A DNA stretch of 64,000 bases from Plantago major (Eukaryota > Streptophyta > Magnoliopsida > Lamiales > Plantaginaceae): NCBI GenBank assembly GCA_026545765.1, contig CM048839.1, forward strand, positions 56,173,177-56,237,176. The letters run 5' to 3'. Position 1 is the stretch's first letter, and each line of letters opens with the position of its first letter. The notes under the pieces were generated by a model, which saw only the letters and a list, made by a program, of their open reading frames with translations, was not told the origin of the DNA and made no database searches. The translations under genes and the position numbers were made by a program. Below, piece by piece: positions 55,098 to 64,000 of this stretch.

Positions 55098-56499
55098 TGA
55101 TGTGCTCAAATTGATACTTAGAAACAAGTAGCAAGCAGTTGTTGTAAATAGACAATGCTAACCATGAGGTCGTTCGCTAAGGAACCAATTAAGCTACTAC
55201 AACGATTGAAAACAAACATTTACTTGTGAAATGATGTTGATTTGTTTGAATTCGAGTACTTCTAATAACTAGAAAACAGAAATTAACAATGTAGTTGTTT
55301 GTATACATGAGGTAGAAGGAACACAGTAGTTACGATCAAGCAATGCTAATTCGCTCTAGGGATACGTTCATACTGTCACACGGTCGGTGTACAGAAAACT
55401 ATCAATCCAATTCAACCAAACGTTATTTGAAAATCTTTGAACTAGAGTAATCGTGGATCGTCAATCCACGACCCTTAACCAAAACGTTTTAGAGAATCTT
55501 TGAACTAGCTTATTGGATCGAAGGGTTTTTACGAAGATCTTTGAATGAGCCTAACTTATATGAACGATTTCAAACCCTAGAAGCGAATACGCAAGGCTAT
55601 CATGCAACTACCATGTTCGGATTGATTTAGCTACTCATAATCGAAGCAAGGATGAAAGAATACAAGATATTGGTCATGTTTAACATAAACAGAATGATAA
55701 TCGTATGCATGCTTAAACAATTCGAGAAACAGAGTAAGAAGGAATTGAATAAGATAAAACAATAGAGATTTACCACAGTAATCAGGGATTCGATATCAAT
55801 CCTTTGATGAATAGTCAAAATCAAGCTCCAAAGATCAATCAATCAATGTCAAAACCTAGTTCTAGGAGCATTTTCTATGAAAAATCGAGTACAAGAAGTT
55901 ATGGCAATGGAAGACCTAATTCTAACCTAAAAAGGAGTTTTTCTGCTGAATTTGTGAAGTTATCGCAAATCTCGCCACGGCTAGGAAAATAGCTCGCCGC
56001 GGCGAGACACTGTTTAGGCTCCCAAATTGCTCTCGCAAAATCTCGCCGCAGCAAGAATGTCATCTGCCGCGACGAACTTAAAACTTCTCTAACATTTGCT
56101 ACAGACAGAATATGGCCATGCTTCAAAAACAAAAGTTGTAGCCCTTTGAATGTTCTTTCCTTGGCACCGAGCTCAGGTCAATCGGACATCATATGGGAGA
56201 GTTATGGCCAAAATGGCTAGACTGCTCCGTAAAACTTCACTTTTACAAGCTTCGCTAAAACGGCTCTCAAATGTTCGTCCGAACTCCGAACCACTTCCAT
56301 TTTCGCCCAGTTACTCTACATTCAAAGATCTAGAACCAAAGTTTTCACTCCGATTTTACCTTCGGGACACAAAAATCCTACAAAACACAAACAAAGCACC
56401 AAAGTATAAAAACGCACAAAGACACTATAAAACCGAAGACAAAGACTCACAAAGACCGCTAAAAAGGACCGAATGAGACGTTAGAATATTGTATCATCA
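55098..56499 (-). repeat. Ath-2 5' LTR
   Basis: 1402 bp, very similar by eye to 50272-51675. Confidence 0.93.
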
Positions 56500-57175
56500 A
56501 TATCCCAAGCACATCACAAGTGCCAGATATCTTAGATACTGAACAAGTATCTTATCATGATCGTAATGACACTGAAATGATTTAAAATGATAATGATCCT
56601 ACTAATTCTAAACCCATTATGAAATGGATAAGAGATCATCCTGCAAAGGATGTGAAAGATCATTTAGACCAAGGGGTAAGAACTAGGAGAGCAATTGCTG
56701 AAAATGCAAATTCTCTCTATAGATGTTTCATCTCAGACATTGAACCAAAGACCATTGAAGAAGCATTAAAAGACCAAGATTGGATCTTAGGAATGCAAGA
56801 AGAGTTGGATCAATTTGAGAGAAACTATGTCTGGAAACTAGTTCCCTACATTGATGGAATATTTGTCATAGGAACTAAGTGGGTTTTCAGAAACAAGATG
56901 AATGAATCTGGTGAAATAACCAGAAACAAAGCAAGGTTGGTTGCCAAGGGATTCACCCAGACTGAAGGACTAGATTTTGATGAGTCATATGCTCCAGTTG
57001 CAAGATTGGATGCAATCAGACTATTTCTAGCCTTTGCAGCTCATAATGACTTTAAAGTTTACCAAATGGATGTCAAGAGTGCATTCCTAAATGGTGAGCT
57101 TGCTGAGAAAGTCTATGTTGAGCAACCAACTGGTTTTAAAGTTTCCTCAGAAAGCAAGATGGTCTATAAGCTTCA
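56500..57175 (+). pseudogene. Cop-E reverse transcriptase, N-terminal part
   Basis: RVT_2: [65 protein letters not shown] and the first catalytic Asp region [14 protein letters not shown], to MVYKL at 57172. The YVDD half is missing; a gypsy LTR fragment follows and pol resumes past the active site. Confidence 0.9.
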
Positions 57176-57573
57176 TGATGAGACGATAATTTAGAGTCTC
57201 ATCTTGTCTTTTTTACCGTCTTTTGGTTAGTCTTTGTTGGCATTTTGTAGTGTTTTTGTGCATTTTTATGCTTTGGTACTTTGTTTGTGTTTTGTAGGAA
57301 TTTAGTGTTCCGAAGGTGAAAATCGGAGTGAAAACTATGGTTCTAGATCTTTGAATTTGGAGTAACTGGGCGAAAACGGAAGTGGATTCGGAGTTCGGAC
57401 GAAGAATTGAGAGCCGTCTTAGCAAGACTTGCAAAAGTGAAATTTTACGGAGCAGTCTAGCCATTGTCGCCATAACTCTCTCATATGATGTTCGATTGAC
57501 CTGATCTCAATGGCCACACAAAGATAATTCTATGGGCTACAATTTTTGTTGTGGAAGCATAGGAAAAATTCTG
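57176..57573 (+). repeat. Gypsy LTR fragment in Cop-E RT
   Basis: Starts TGATGAGACGATAATTTAGA and matches the reverse complement of the 56499 end of the Ath-2 LTRs for about 400 bp, ending near GAAGCATAGG. So it is an Ath-2-family LTR on the plus strand, truncated. It replaces the RT region encoding YVDD. Confidence 0.8.
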
Positions 57574-57579
57574 CCTGAA

Positions 57580-58396
57580 GGAAATGTTAAGAAGGTTAAG
57601 CAACATAATGATGGAATATTCATTAGTCAAACAAAGTACGCTAAGGATATGCTCAATAAGTTTAATCTAAGCCTTCTGAAAAGAATGCTAACATACTTAT
57701 GAGCATTGGAACCAAGATGACATATACTGAATCTGACAAGAGTGTTGAAGAACACAAGTATATGAAATTAATTGGGTCTCTACTATACCTCACAACAAGC
57801 AGACCATATATTCAATATGCAGTAGGTGTATGTGCAAGATTTCAGACAAATCCTATGCAATCACCCTATAACACTGCTATGAAGATTCTAAGGTATGTCA
57901 AAGGTACATTAGAAATTGGATTGTGGTATCCAAAAGAAAGTGGCTTGAGTTTAGTTGGCTATTCAGATGCTGACTATGCTGGATCAATGCTTGATAGAAA
58001 AAGTACTTCAGGAACTTGTCAATTCATTGGTACTAGATTGATATCATGGTTCAGCAAGAAGCAAAACTCAATTGCTACTTTAACCACATAAGAAGAGTAT
58101 AGTTCTACTTGGTGTTGTGCTTCACAAATCTCGTGGATACAACAACAACTCAGAGACTATGAGATCAATGAAGAGAAAATACAAGTGCTATTGCCATAAC
58201 TCAGAATCCTAAATTCCATGCAAGAACAAAGCACATTGATGTTAGACACCACTTCATTAGAGATCATGTTGAAAAGGGCAATATTGAGATACTCAAGATT
58301 GGTACAGAAGACCAAGTTGCAGATATCTTCACAAAGCCTTTGCAAGAGAGCATATTCCTAACCTTGAGACATAGTCTTGGGTTAATGGAATTGTCA
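57580..58396 (+). pseudogene. Cop-E RNase H end of pol
   Basis: [69 protein letters not shown], stop, then decayed WIQQQLRDYE and HIDVRHHFIRDHVEKGNIEI to the end near 58400. Frameshifted at about 57680, 58090 and 58180. Confidence 0.88.
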
Positions 58397-58413
58397 AGGT
58401 GCTAAATTGGTCA

Positions 58414-58568
58414 CTGAGACGGGAACTCAGTAAGCCAAAAGAGAAGAATAAGGCTTTCTGAAAAGAAAGGCACTTAAAGAGAGAAAGAGATATCTGAGAC
58501 AGGCTCTCAGATATCAAGAGTAAGTATAAAGTTGGTTAAAGAGATATCTGAAACGGGTATTCAGATAT
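58414..58568 (+). repeat. Hairpin repeats with ACGGG loop (Cop-E)
   Basis: 58414-58430: CTGAG-ACGGGAA-CTCAG. 58489-58515: GATATCTGAG-ACAGGCT-CTCAGATATC, a perfect 10-bp stem. 58544-58568: ATATCTGAA-ACGGGTA-TTCAGATAT, a perfect 9-bp stem. The stems differ from Cop-A/B (CTGGA/TCCAG) but remain paired. Confidence 0.8.
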
Positions 58569-59027
58569 GTGAGGCCACTGAGTAAGGGGGAACACAAAAG
58601 AAGTGAAGTCGAGAAACAGTACTATCTATCAGAAGTAAACTATCTCCTATGTTTTGAAAAATTTCCATTTTTGTGATAATTTTCAAATAGACTGGATGCT
58701 TAATTAATAAGCTCCGAAACCAGTTTGTCTCCTAGTTACAGGTTATTGAGTATTGAAAATGACTCAGATAGTTATTAGCCAAATAACATTAATTGTGCAT
58801 AATTACATGTGATGATTGTGAACAGTGCTGAGAAAGCAATCTCAACCATTGAAAGAAATGGCGATAGCAATTCAACGGATCAGATGAGTCCCTATAGCCC
58901 ACTAGCGCAGTAACCCAGTAACTGGCCCCACTCGCATTTAATGAAAAACCACTTTTTCACCCACACCTTGTGCAAACTGCGAGATATGTAGGTACAGAAT
59001 TCATTTGTATCTATGTACTTGCATTGT

Positions 59028-59035
59028 TATATAAA
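59028..59035 (+). promoter_or_regulatory. TATA-like box upstream of Cop-E third ORF
   Basis: TATATAAA about 200 bp upstream of ATG 59234, in the same position as in Cop-A and Cop-B. Confidence 0.5.
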
Positions 59036-60791
59036 GCAGTTTATGGCAAAAGAAAACCCTTTCGCCTAAACTCACATTTTAAACACCAAAATAGCAAAAA
59101 CCTTCAACTTTTCTCTGCAAATCTTCTCTGAAATCGTCTGAATTTCTGCTAAATTTTTCTGAAAAGAATCACGTTATCGAATTCTACCTTAATCTCTTTC
59201 ATTCTCTCTTTACTACTACTTCTATATAAAGAGATGGCACCAAAAAGATCGAGATCTTAGAAATCCGAAATGTCCACATTTGGAACTGCTGAGAAGAAAA
59301 ATCCAGCCCTTGTTATGACAAATCAGAGACTAGTTGGTGATTTCAGTTTCTCCATGTGGAATCCCAAATCCAAGATACTCTGGGGAGGAGTACTTGTCGA
59401 TGATTACCTGCTGGGTGCTGCAAAGACCCAAGCAGATGTGAAGCGTGGACTTGATTTACTTGAAAAGGTAAAAATCAAGCAGTTTTGCTCCGCAAAACCC
59501 ACATGCACTTCCACTAAAGATGTGTTGGAATTCTGCAATAAAGATGATGGCACTGAAGAAGTGCGCATCACAACGAAGGTCCAAGGTGTTGAAGTAACCC
59601 TTGATGTGAATACCTTCAACAATCTTTTTGGGATACCCACCCAAGGAGCTAAGTGTGTACCAGACACCTCAACTAAGAGTGCAGGACACTTCTACTCACT
59701 CTACATGAATCAAGACCAAGAGGACTCTCCAGCAGACTTTGACAACTCGATTGTTAGAAGAAAACATCTTGTTGAACCCTGGGATCTGATAGCCCTTGTA
59801 TTGCATAGGTGCTTCGATTCAAATCAGGGTGGAGCTGACCAGATCAACATCAAGAGATGGGGGATGATGGCATTCCTCAACACTTTGGAGGAGAGAGCTG
59901 AGCCCTTCAACTGGGGAAAGTACATCTTTCTGAGGTTTGTTGACAAACTTCAAGGCTTTGAGCCTGTACTGAAACGTGATCAACAGTTGTGCCAAGGAAG
60001 AAACCAAGAACTGGAGGCAAGAAGAAGGCAGCTGCCAAGCAGACCACCTTTGTGGTATTTGAACCCAGTGCTGCAGAGAACACTGGTGGATTACACTTAC
60101 AACTCCTTGATGGTGCTGCTACCTCTGCTCACATCCAGAAAGCACTCCATAGTGCTGCAGATACCACTCTTGATGCCAAGAGTGTTGGTGCATCCCATCC
60201 ATTGTCTGCTGAAGAAGCAGATGATTTGGACTTTGACCCATTCTTGGAAATGAATGAGGTACTGATGAACTCCCTGCATCACAGGTTGATGAGCAAGTAA
60301 CCATGTCCCACGGAAATACTCTCCCAGGGCCATCCACCTTTCAGGATATAAATGATGCCCTGATGAGTGATGCAGTAGTACTTTATGACACAACCAATGC
60401 ATCAGTACAAAATATGACTACTGATCTGGAAAGAACAATCACAAATGTTCCTTCTCCATAAAGATCCAGATCACCACAACAACCACAAGTATCCCAGACA
60501 TCTACCAATCTAAGTGAAGATTATTTGGTAGAAGTGATTGAGATGCGCCAGGGTGTTGATAGTGTTGTTGAAGTAAATCATGTGATTAAGCAGGTTCCCC
60601 AACTCTCACCAGAGAGGGATCAACCTGATGTTGCGACTCAGGGAGATCAAACAGGGGAGGCAACTGAGCCAAAGACTCAGGAAAGGCATGAAGTGCCAGA
60701 AACATCAAACAGAGATGCGGTCACTGAACAACAAGACCAACGCATGGAACTCAGACAAGTTCCTGATACCAATCAGCCTGACATTGATCTG

Positions 60792-60874
60792 GTTACTGAG
60801 TGGTTTAAATCTATACTTGTTAAATTTCTATGTTATATGTTTTGTTACGTAATGTGATTAATCTTTAATACAAG
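60792..60874 (+). other. Segment homologous to intron alpha (Cop-E)
   Basis: Donor side ATCTG|GTTACT, acceptor side AATACAAG|CTGAA. Aligns with Cop-B alpha (GTAGCTGAATGGTTTAA). The acceptor has lost one G, so normal splicing would be one base out of frame. If retained it encodes VTEWFKSILVK plus a hydrophobic tail and a stop. Confidence 0.55.
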
Positions 60875-61017
60875 CTGAAAAAGAAACAAAGGAAGGAGAG
60901 GAAGCTGAAAAGCTTCCTTCACAAGAGGAAGGAGAGGAAGCTGGAAAGCTTCCTTCACAATCTGAGAAGGAGGATTCTGTACCCTCCACCAACAAGGAAT
61001 CTGAGCCTGTTACACAG

Positions 61018-61096
61018 GTAGCTGAAGATTTTTGTTTGTATTCTCATAGATCTCCCTCCAATGAACTTTCTAACACTTTGTTATGTTTCTTAAAAG
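61018..61096 (+). other. Segment homologous to intron beta (Cop-E)
   Basis: Donor ACACAG|GTAGCT, acceptor TTTCTTAAAAG|CTCTAACTG. Read through to GCTCTA it is 78 nt, in frame and without a stop, unlike the Cop-B version. Confidence 0.5.
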
Positions 61097-61206
61097 CTCT
61101 AACTGAGAAAAAAGATGATGTGGCTGAAAAGCCAAAGACATCATAGGATATACCAGAGACCTCAAAGGTCTCTAAGAAACACATATCTGAGCCTCCTGTC
61201 AGAGAG

Positions 61207-61281
61207 GTAGAAATCTCAGATACCAATATGTGTGAAATCCTACTTAATCTTTCTAAGTGTACTAACACTGTTAATTCTCAG
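61207..61281 (+). other. Fused gamma-delta intron-like segment (Cop-E)
   Basis: Donor AGAGAG|GTAGAA, acceptor CTGTTAATTCTCAG|GTTAAG, which matches the Cop-B delta acceptor. Contains TACTAAC, a consensus branch-point word, 21 nt before the acceptor. 75 nt, in frame, open. The exon that separates gamma and delta in Cop-B is missing. Confidence 0.55.
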
Positions 61282-61395
61282 GTTAAGAAAGAAATGGAAG
61301 TTGAAGAGGATTAGACGCCCAAGTTTCCTCCAAAGATATCTGAGGGTCCTTCCACCTCACAAGTCATGGCATCTGAGCCTACTGTTGTGACACAG

Positions 61396-61476
61396 GTAAC
61401 TCAGAAACCTGAAACTTTTGATACTCAGACATCTGAACAAGTTTTGATACTTAATCAAAACTCCATTTTCTTTCTG
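61396..61476 (+). other. Segment homologous to intron epsilon (Cop-E)
   Basis: Donor ACACAG|GTAACTCAGAAA matches Cop-B epsilon. The acceptor is CTTTCTG|GCTCC with CAG changed to CTG. 81 nt, in frame, open, so probably read as coding here. Confidence 0.5.
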
Positions 61477-63982
61477 GCTCCTTCACCCGCTATAAGGGTT
61501 CCTACTGAAATACCAGGATCTCCTTCCATTCTTCAAGAATCATATTTTGCCCAGACACCTTAGCTGCTTCAGACAATGGCAGAAAATAAGGAGCTCCGAT
61601 ATTCATGAGGTCATCAGAATTCTTGATGATCCTACAAGAAGGGAACAAGCAATTGATCTGGAGAACCATGTCCACAACATGTTCCCTTATGAACAATATT
61701 CTTTCTCCGGGCTGATGGAAAAGAAGTTCAGAAAGGAAGTGGCGCGCAAGCTTATTCAAGCTTTTGAGCAAGCATATGGCCGGACCAAACTGGAAATGGC
61801 TCTAAGGCCAATTCTTCCTAAAACACTGCAGATTGCTCCCACTGAGCAAGAAGAGGTCAATGGTCAAATGGTCACAATACCAGAGGTCATTAACCTGGTG
61901 TCTGAAGATGAAGAAGATGATGAGACTGGTGAAAATGATGTTGAAAAACCAAAGTCTCCATCTCCATCTGCTCACAATAAGGATGATGATCCCAAGGATG
62001 ATGATGATGGCCCTGCACTAGGCACAGGAGGGATTGCTGGAACAAAAACTGCCTCAGCTGCTGAAAAGCATCCTGAGAGGACAACTCACAAATCCCCTCC
62101 TCCATCTCCTTCCAGATTATCAAGTCCTAATCCCCAATAGCAAGACTCTACTGAAATAGTAGATGATCACTCTAAAGGTACTCCACAGAAGATCTGGGAA
62201 GCCGAGTACAGAGTAGCTCAACTAAGAGCTCTGTTGGAAGAAGAAACAAGAGTGCATCTTGAGTTGGAAATCAAGATGGCAGAAAGACAAGGCAACCTAA
62301 GACAGGTTGAGGAAATAACTCGCAAGGCAGAAGAAGCCCTTACTCAGCAAAAGCATATCCAGCTTGCTGCACAAGAATTTGCTGAGGAATTGGATGTTGA
62401 AGAAACTCCAGAGGAAGAAACAGGAAAAGTATTGCCCTCATCAAGCAAAGGGAAGAAGAGTTTGCCAGCAAAGGTTGCTGACATAGACAATGAGGAGGAC
62501 TGGAGTGATGATGAAGAAGAAGAAGAAGAAGAAGAAGAAGACAAGGAGGACAACTCTCAGAACGCATATGACCATAGTCAACCTCAAACTACTGTGTCTA
62601 AAAAGACTTTGGTACCTCTTGTCCACATCCAAGTTCCTGATGATCAGACTGAGGATTATGAGATGAGATCCCATCACATGAAAGAGCAGTTCAAGGAGTT
62701 AGAAGATCAAAACAAGCAATTAATCGAATCTGCTCCTCCTGCATATCGCAAACTTGCTGAAATGATTGCAAGAAGAACTTCCAGCATTTCTCTTGAACAT
62801 CAAGACCTTGCCATGCTGAGGAAAGCAGATAAACAGCTCATGCAATTTGCAGATACTCATGCTGATCTTGCCATGACTACTATAAGCCAAGTAGTTACTG
62901 AAGTTTCAAAGCTGACAAATGAAGAAAATGGCTCTGCACAACATAATATTGCACTCAGAGCAGAATTGCAACAATTATCCCAAGCTTACAACAGTCTACA
63001 TAGGAATTTTGAATCACTGTCAGATTCCTTTGTCAAACTAGTGGATAATTTTGATCAGTTTTCTATGACTAAGGGTGAAAGAACGAGAAAAGCTACCAAG
63101 GGGAAAGGCAAACAAAAGATGATATCTGAAGATGCCCAACCTCATACTGCAACCCCTAGTCAACTTCAACTAGTAACTACTACTGAAAGAAGGGTCACTA
63201 AAACAGGGTCTCAGAAACCTCCTGTTGCTGCCAAGAGCTCAAGGAGAAGATATAGAGACTATGCAGAAAATGAAGAAGACATCTCTAGAAAGAGAAGAAG
63301 TGGCAACAATGATGGATGCAAAGACACAATGCAACCTCATCAAGAAGATGATGATGATGATGAGGATGAGGAAGATGATGCTCCTCTTATACAAAGAAGA
63401 CACTTAAGCAATCCATCTGCGCCTACAACTGCAGTACCTACCCAGCAAGGTACTTCTAGTGACAAACTCTCAAGAAGAGAAGCTGCAAGACAGAAGAAGA
63501 TCAGAGAAAGGATTAAAGAATTCAGAGGAGTTGATCTACTTAGCCCTGAGGAAGCTAAGATCGAATATACTCCAAGTCATTCTGATCTAAACTCTGAAGT
63601 TTACAAGTGCAAGAATGGTTACTGGGTAATGTTCATGAAAAAATTTCTATTGAACAAAGAATGCTTCCCAGTACCAGTCTACCTGCAAATGATGGCATGG
63701 AGGAAGAACAGAGTAGATCTAGTGCCAAAGGATAAAATCAAGGATGCACTTGACATTAAGGTTTATGTCAGACAAATAGCTAGGAAGAAGGAGCTATTTG
63801 AATCCTGCCCATACTATAAGCTAGATGAGGTACACAAAGTTGCAATTGTTCTTGGCAGTGGAACCAGAACTAAATTTGTAGTACATGCTTATGAGTCGTT
63901 CTACCTCACTGAAGAAGATTACCAGCAAGATCTGAAATATCTAAAGACAATCTATGAAAGATTCAAGATGTCTCCTATTTAG

Positions 63983-64000
63983 ATTGATCATGCTTGGATC
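63983..64000 (+). other. Right edge of window
   Basis: 18 bp after the Cop-E third-ORF stop; nothing recognisable. By analogy with Cop-C the 3' UTR and LTR should follow outside the window. Confidence 0.4.

Larger units (their letters stand above)
50272..56499 (-). mobile_element. Ath-2, Athila-type gypsy element without RT
   Basis: LTRs 50272-51675 and 55098-56499, PBS and PPT in place, perfect 5-bp duplication ATATC (50267-50271 and 56500-56504). 6.2 kb. The 3.4-kb interior encodes gag and protease only. Inserted in Cop-E in the opposite orientation. Confidence 0.93.
58397..59233 (+). other. Cop-E spacer between pol and third ORF
   Basis: Non-coding. Order: hairpins (58414-58568), purine motif TAAGGGGGAACACAAAAG (58583-58600), A/T-rich stretch, TATA box (59028-59035), leader with CCTTTCGCCTAAACTC, and TATATAAAGAGATGG at the third-ORF ATG. 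Collinear with Cop-A and Cop-B. Confidence 0.72.
59234..63982 (+). pseudogene. Cop-E third (env-like) ORF, long divergent copy
   Basis: ATG 59234 (MAPKRSRS) is followed by a TAG at 59258. 59270-59985 encodes the conserved N-terminal block (LVGDFSFSMWNPKSKILWGG, HRCFDSNQGGADQINIKRWG). A frame change at ~59985 leads to MPRKKPRTGGKKKAAAKQ. A Pro/Glu/Ser/Thr-rich part with intron-like segments spans 60792-61476, with stops at 60300, 60460, 61144 and 61311. 61547-62140 matches the Cop-B KHIQCFKKWQRL block. 62234-63982 is open for 582 residues: coiled coils, an acidic run (SDDEEEEEEEEEDKED), basic KAPR-like tracts and the C-terminal block YESFYLTEEDYQQDLKYLKT, ending in TAG. Its N-terminus resembles an uncharacterised plant transposon protein family. 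Function unknown. Confidence 0.78.

Noticed and set aside
62340-62677. Minus-strand Ser/Leu-rich frames opposite Cop-E third ORF
   Set aside because: Created by the GAAGAA repeat coding for the acidic run; low complexity and no support.

Overview
This window is repeat-rich chromatin from a flowering plant, probably a eudicot; the species cannot be named from the sequence. No host gene is visible. Nearly everything is transposable-element sequence, mostly Ty1/copia elements of Sirevirus type (long gag with coiled coil, initiator-tRNA-Met primer site, third ORF after pol) and Ty3/gypsy elements of Athila type (TGATGAG... LTRs, primer site starting TGGCGCCGCTG). I use local names: Cop-A, -B, -C, -E, -F for copia copies and Ath-1, -2, -3 for gypsy copies.

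Layout. 1-9763: Cop-A, minus strand, entering from the left edge through its third ORF, pol and gag to its 5' LTR. 9764-10948: Cop-F, a plus-strand scrap of gag plus LTR that forms a large inverted repeat with the Cop-A LTR. 10949-13756: Ath-3, a rearranged piece with a PPT before and a PBS after one LTR. 13757-63982: Cop-E, an old 5'-truncated copia on the plus strand, split by a LINE tail (13928-15147), Ath-1 (15207-49739, TSD CTCCT), Ath-2 (50272-56499, minus strand, TSD ATATC) and a gypsy LTR fragment (57176-57573).

Ath-1 itself holds Cop-B (18787-45643, inserted inside the protease gene) and a small hAT-like element (45832-46396). Cop-B holds Cop-C (27429-38637, TSD CTATA, inserted inside the RNase H region of pol). 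This gives a four-level nest, Cop-E > Ath-1 > Cop-B > Cop-C, whose order of insertion can be read from the target duplications.

The most interesting biology is in the copia family. (1) Its long third ORF, in Cop-B, holds five short GT-AG intron-like segments (78-89 nt), all in phase 0. They separate exons of 108, 102, 153 and 117 nt that join into one open frame; Cop-E has homologous segments. (2) Every LTR carries three tandem ~45-nt units whose outer and inner stems vary in a paired way while the internal loop stays constant (AGUA opposite GAA, a loop-E-like signature). (3) The pol-to-third-ORF spacer carries repeated hairpins with a constant loop ACGGG(U/A)A and covarying stems, plus a conserved TATA box about 180-200 bp upstream of the third ORF. 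(4) A stop codon between gag and pol lies at the same in-frame position in three copies. Together these suggest a retroelement using splicing, an internal promoter and structured RNA to express three products.

Ath-1 and Ath-2 encode only gag and protease, so they are non-autonomous. Most coding regions here are broken by frameshifts and stops. Some breaks in Cop-B and Cop-C cluster at CAG/CTG sites and may be consensus errors rather than mutations.
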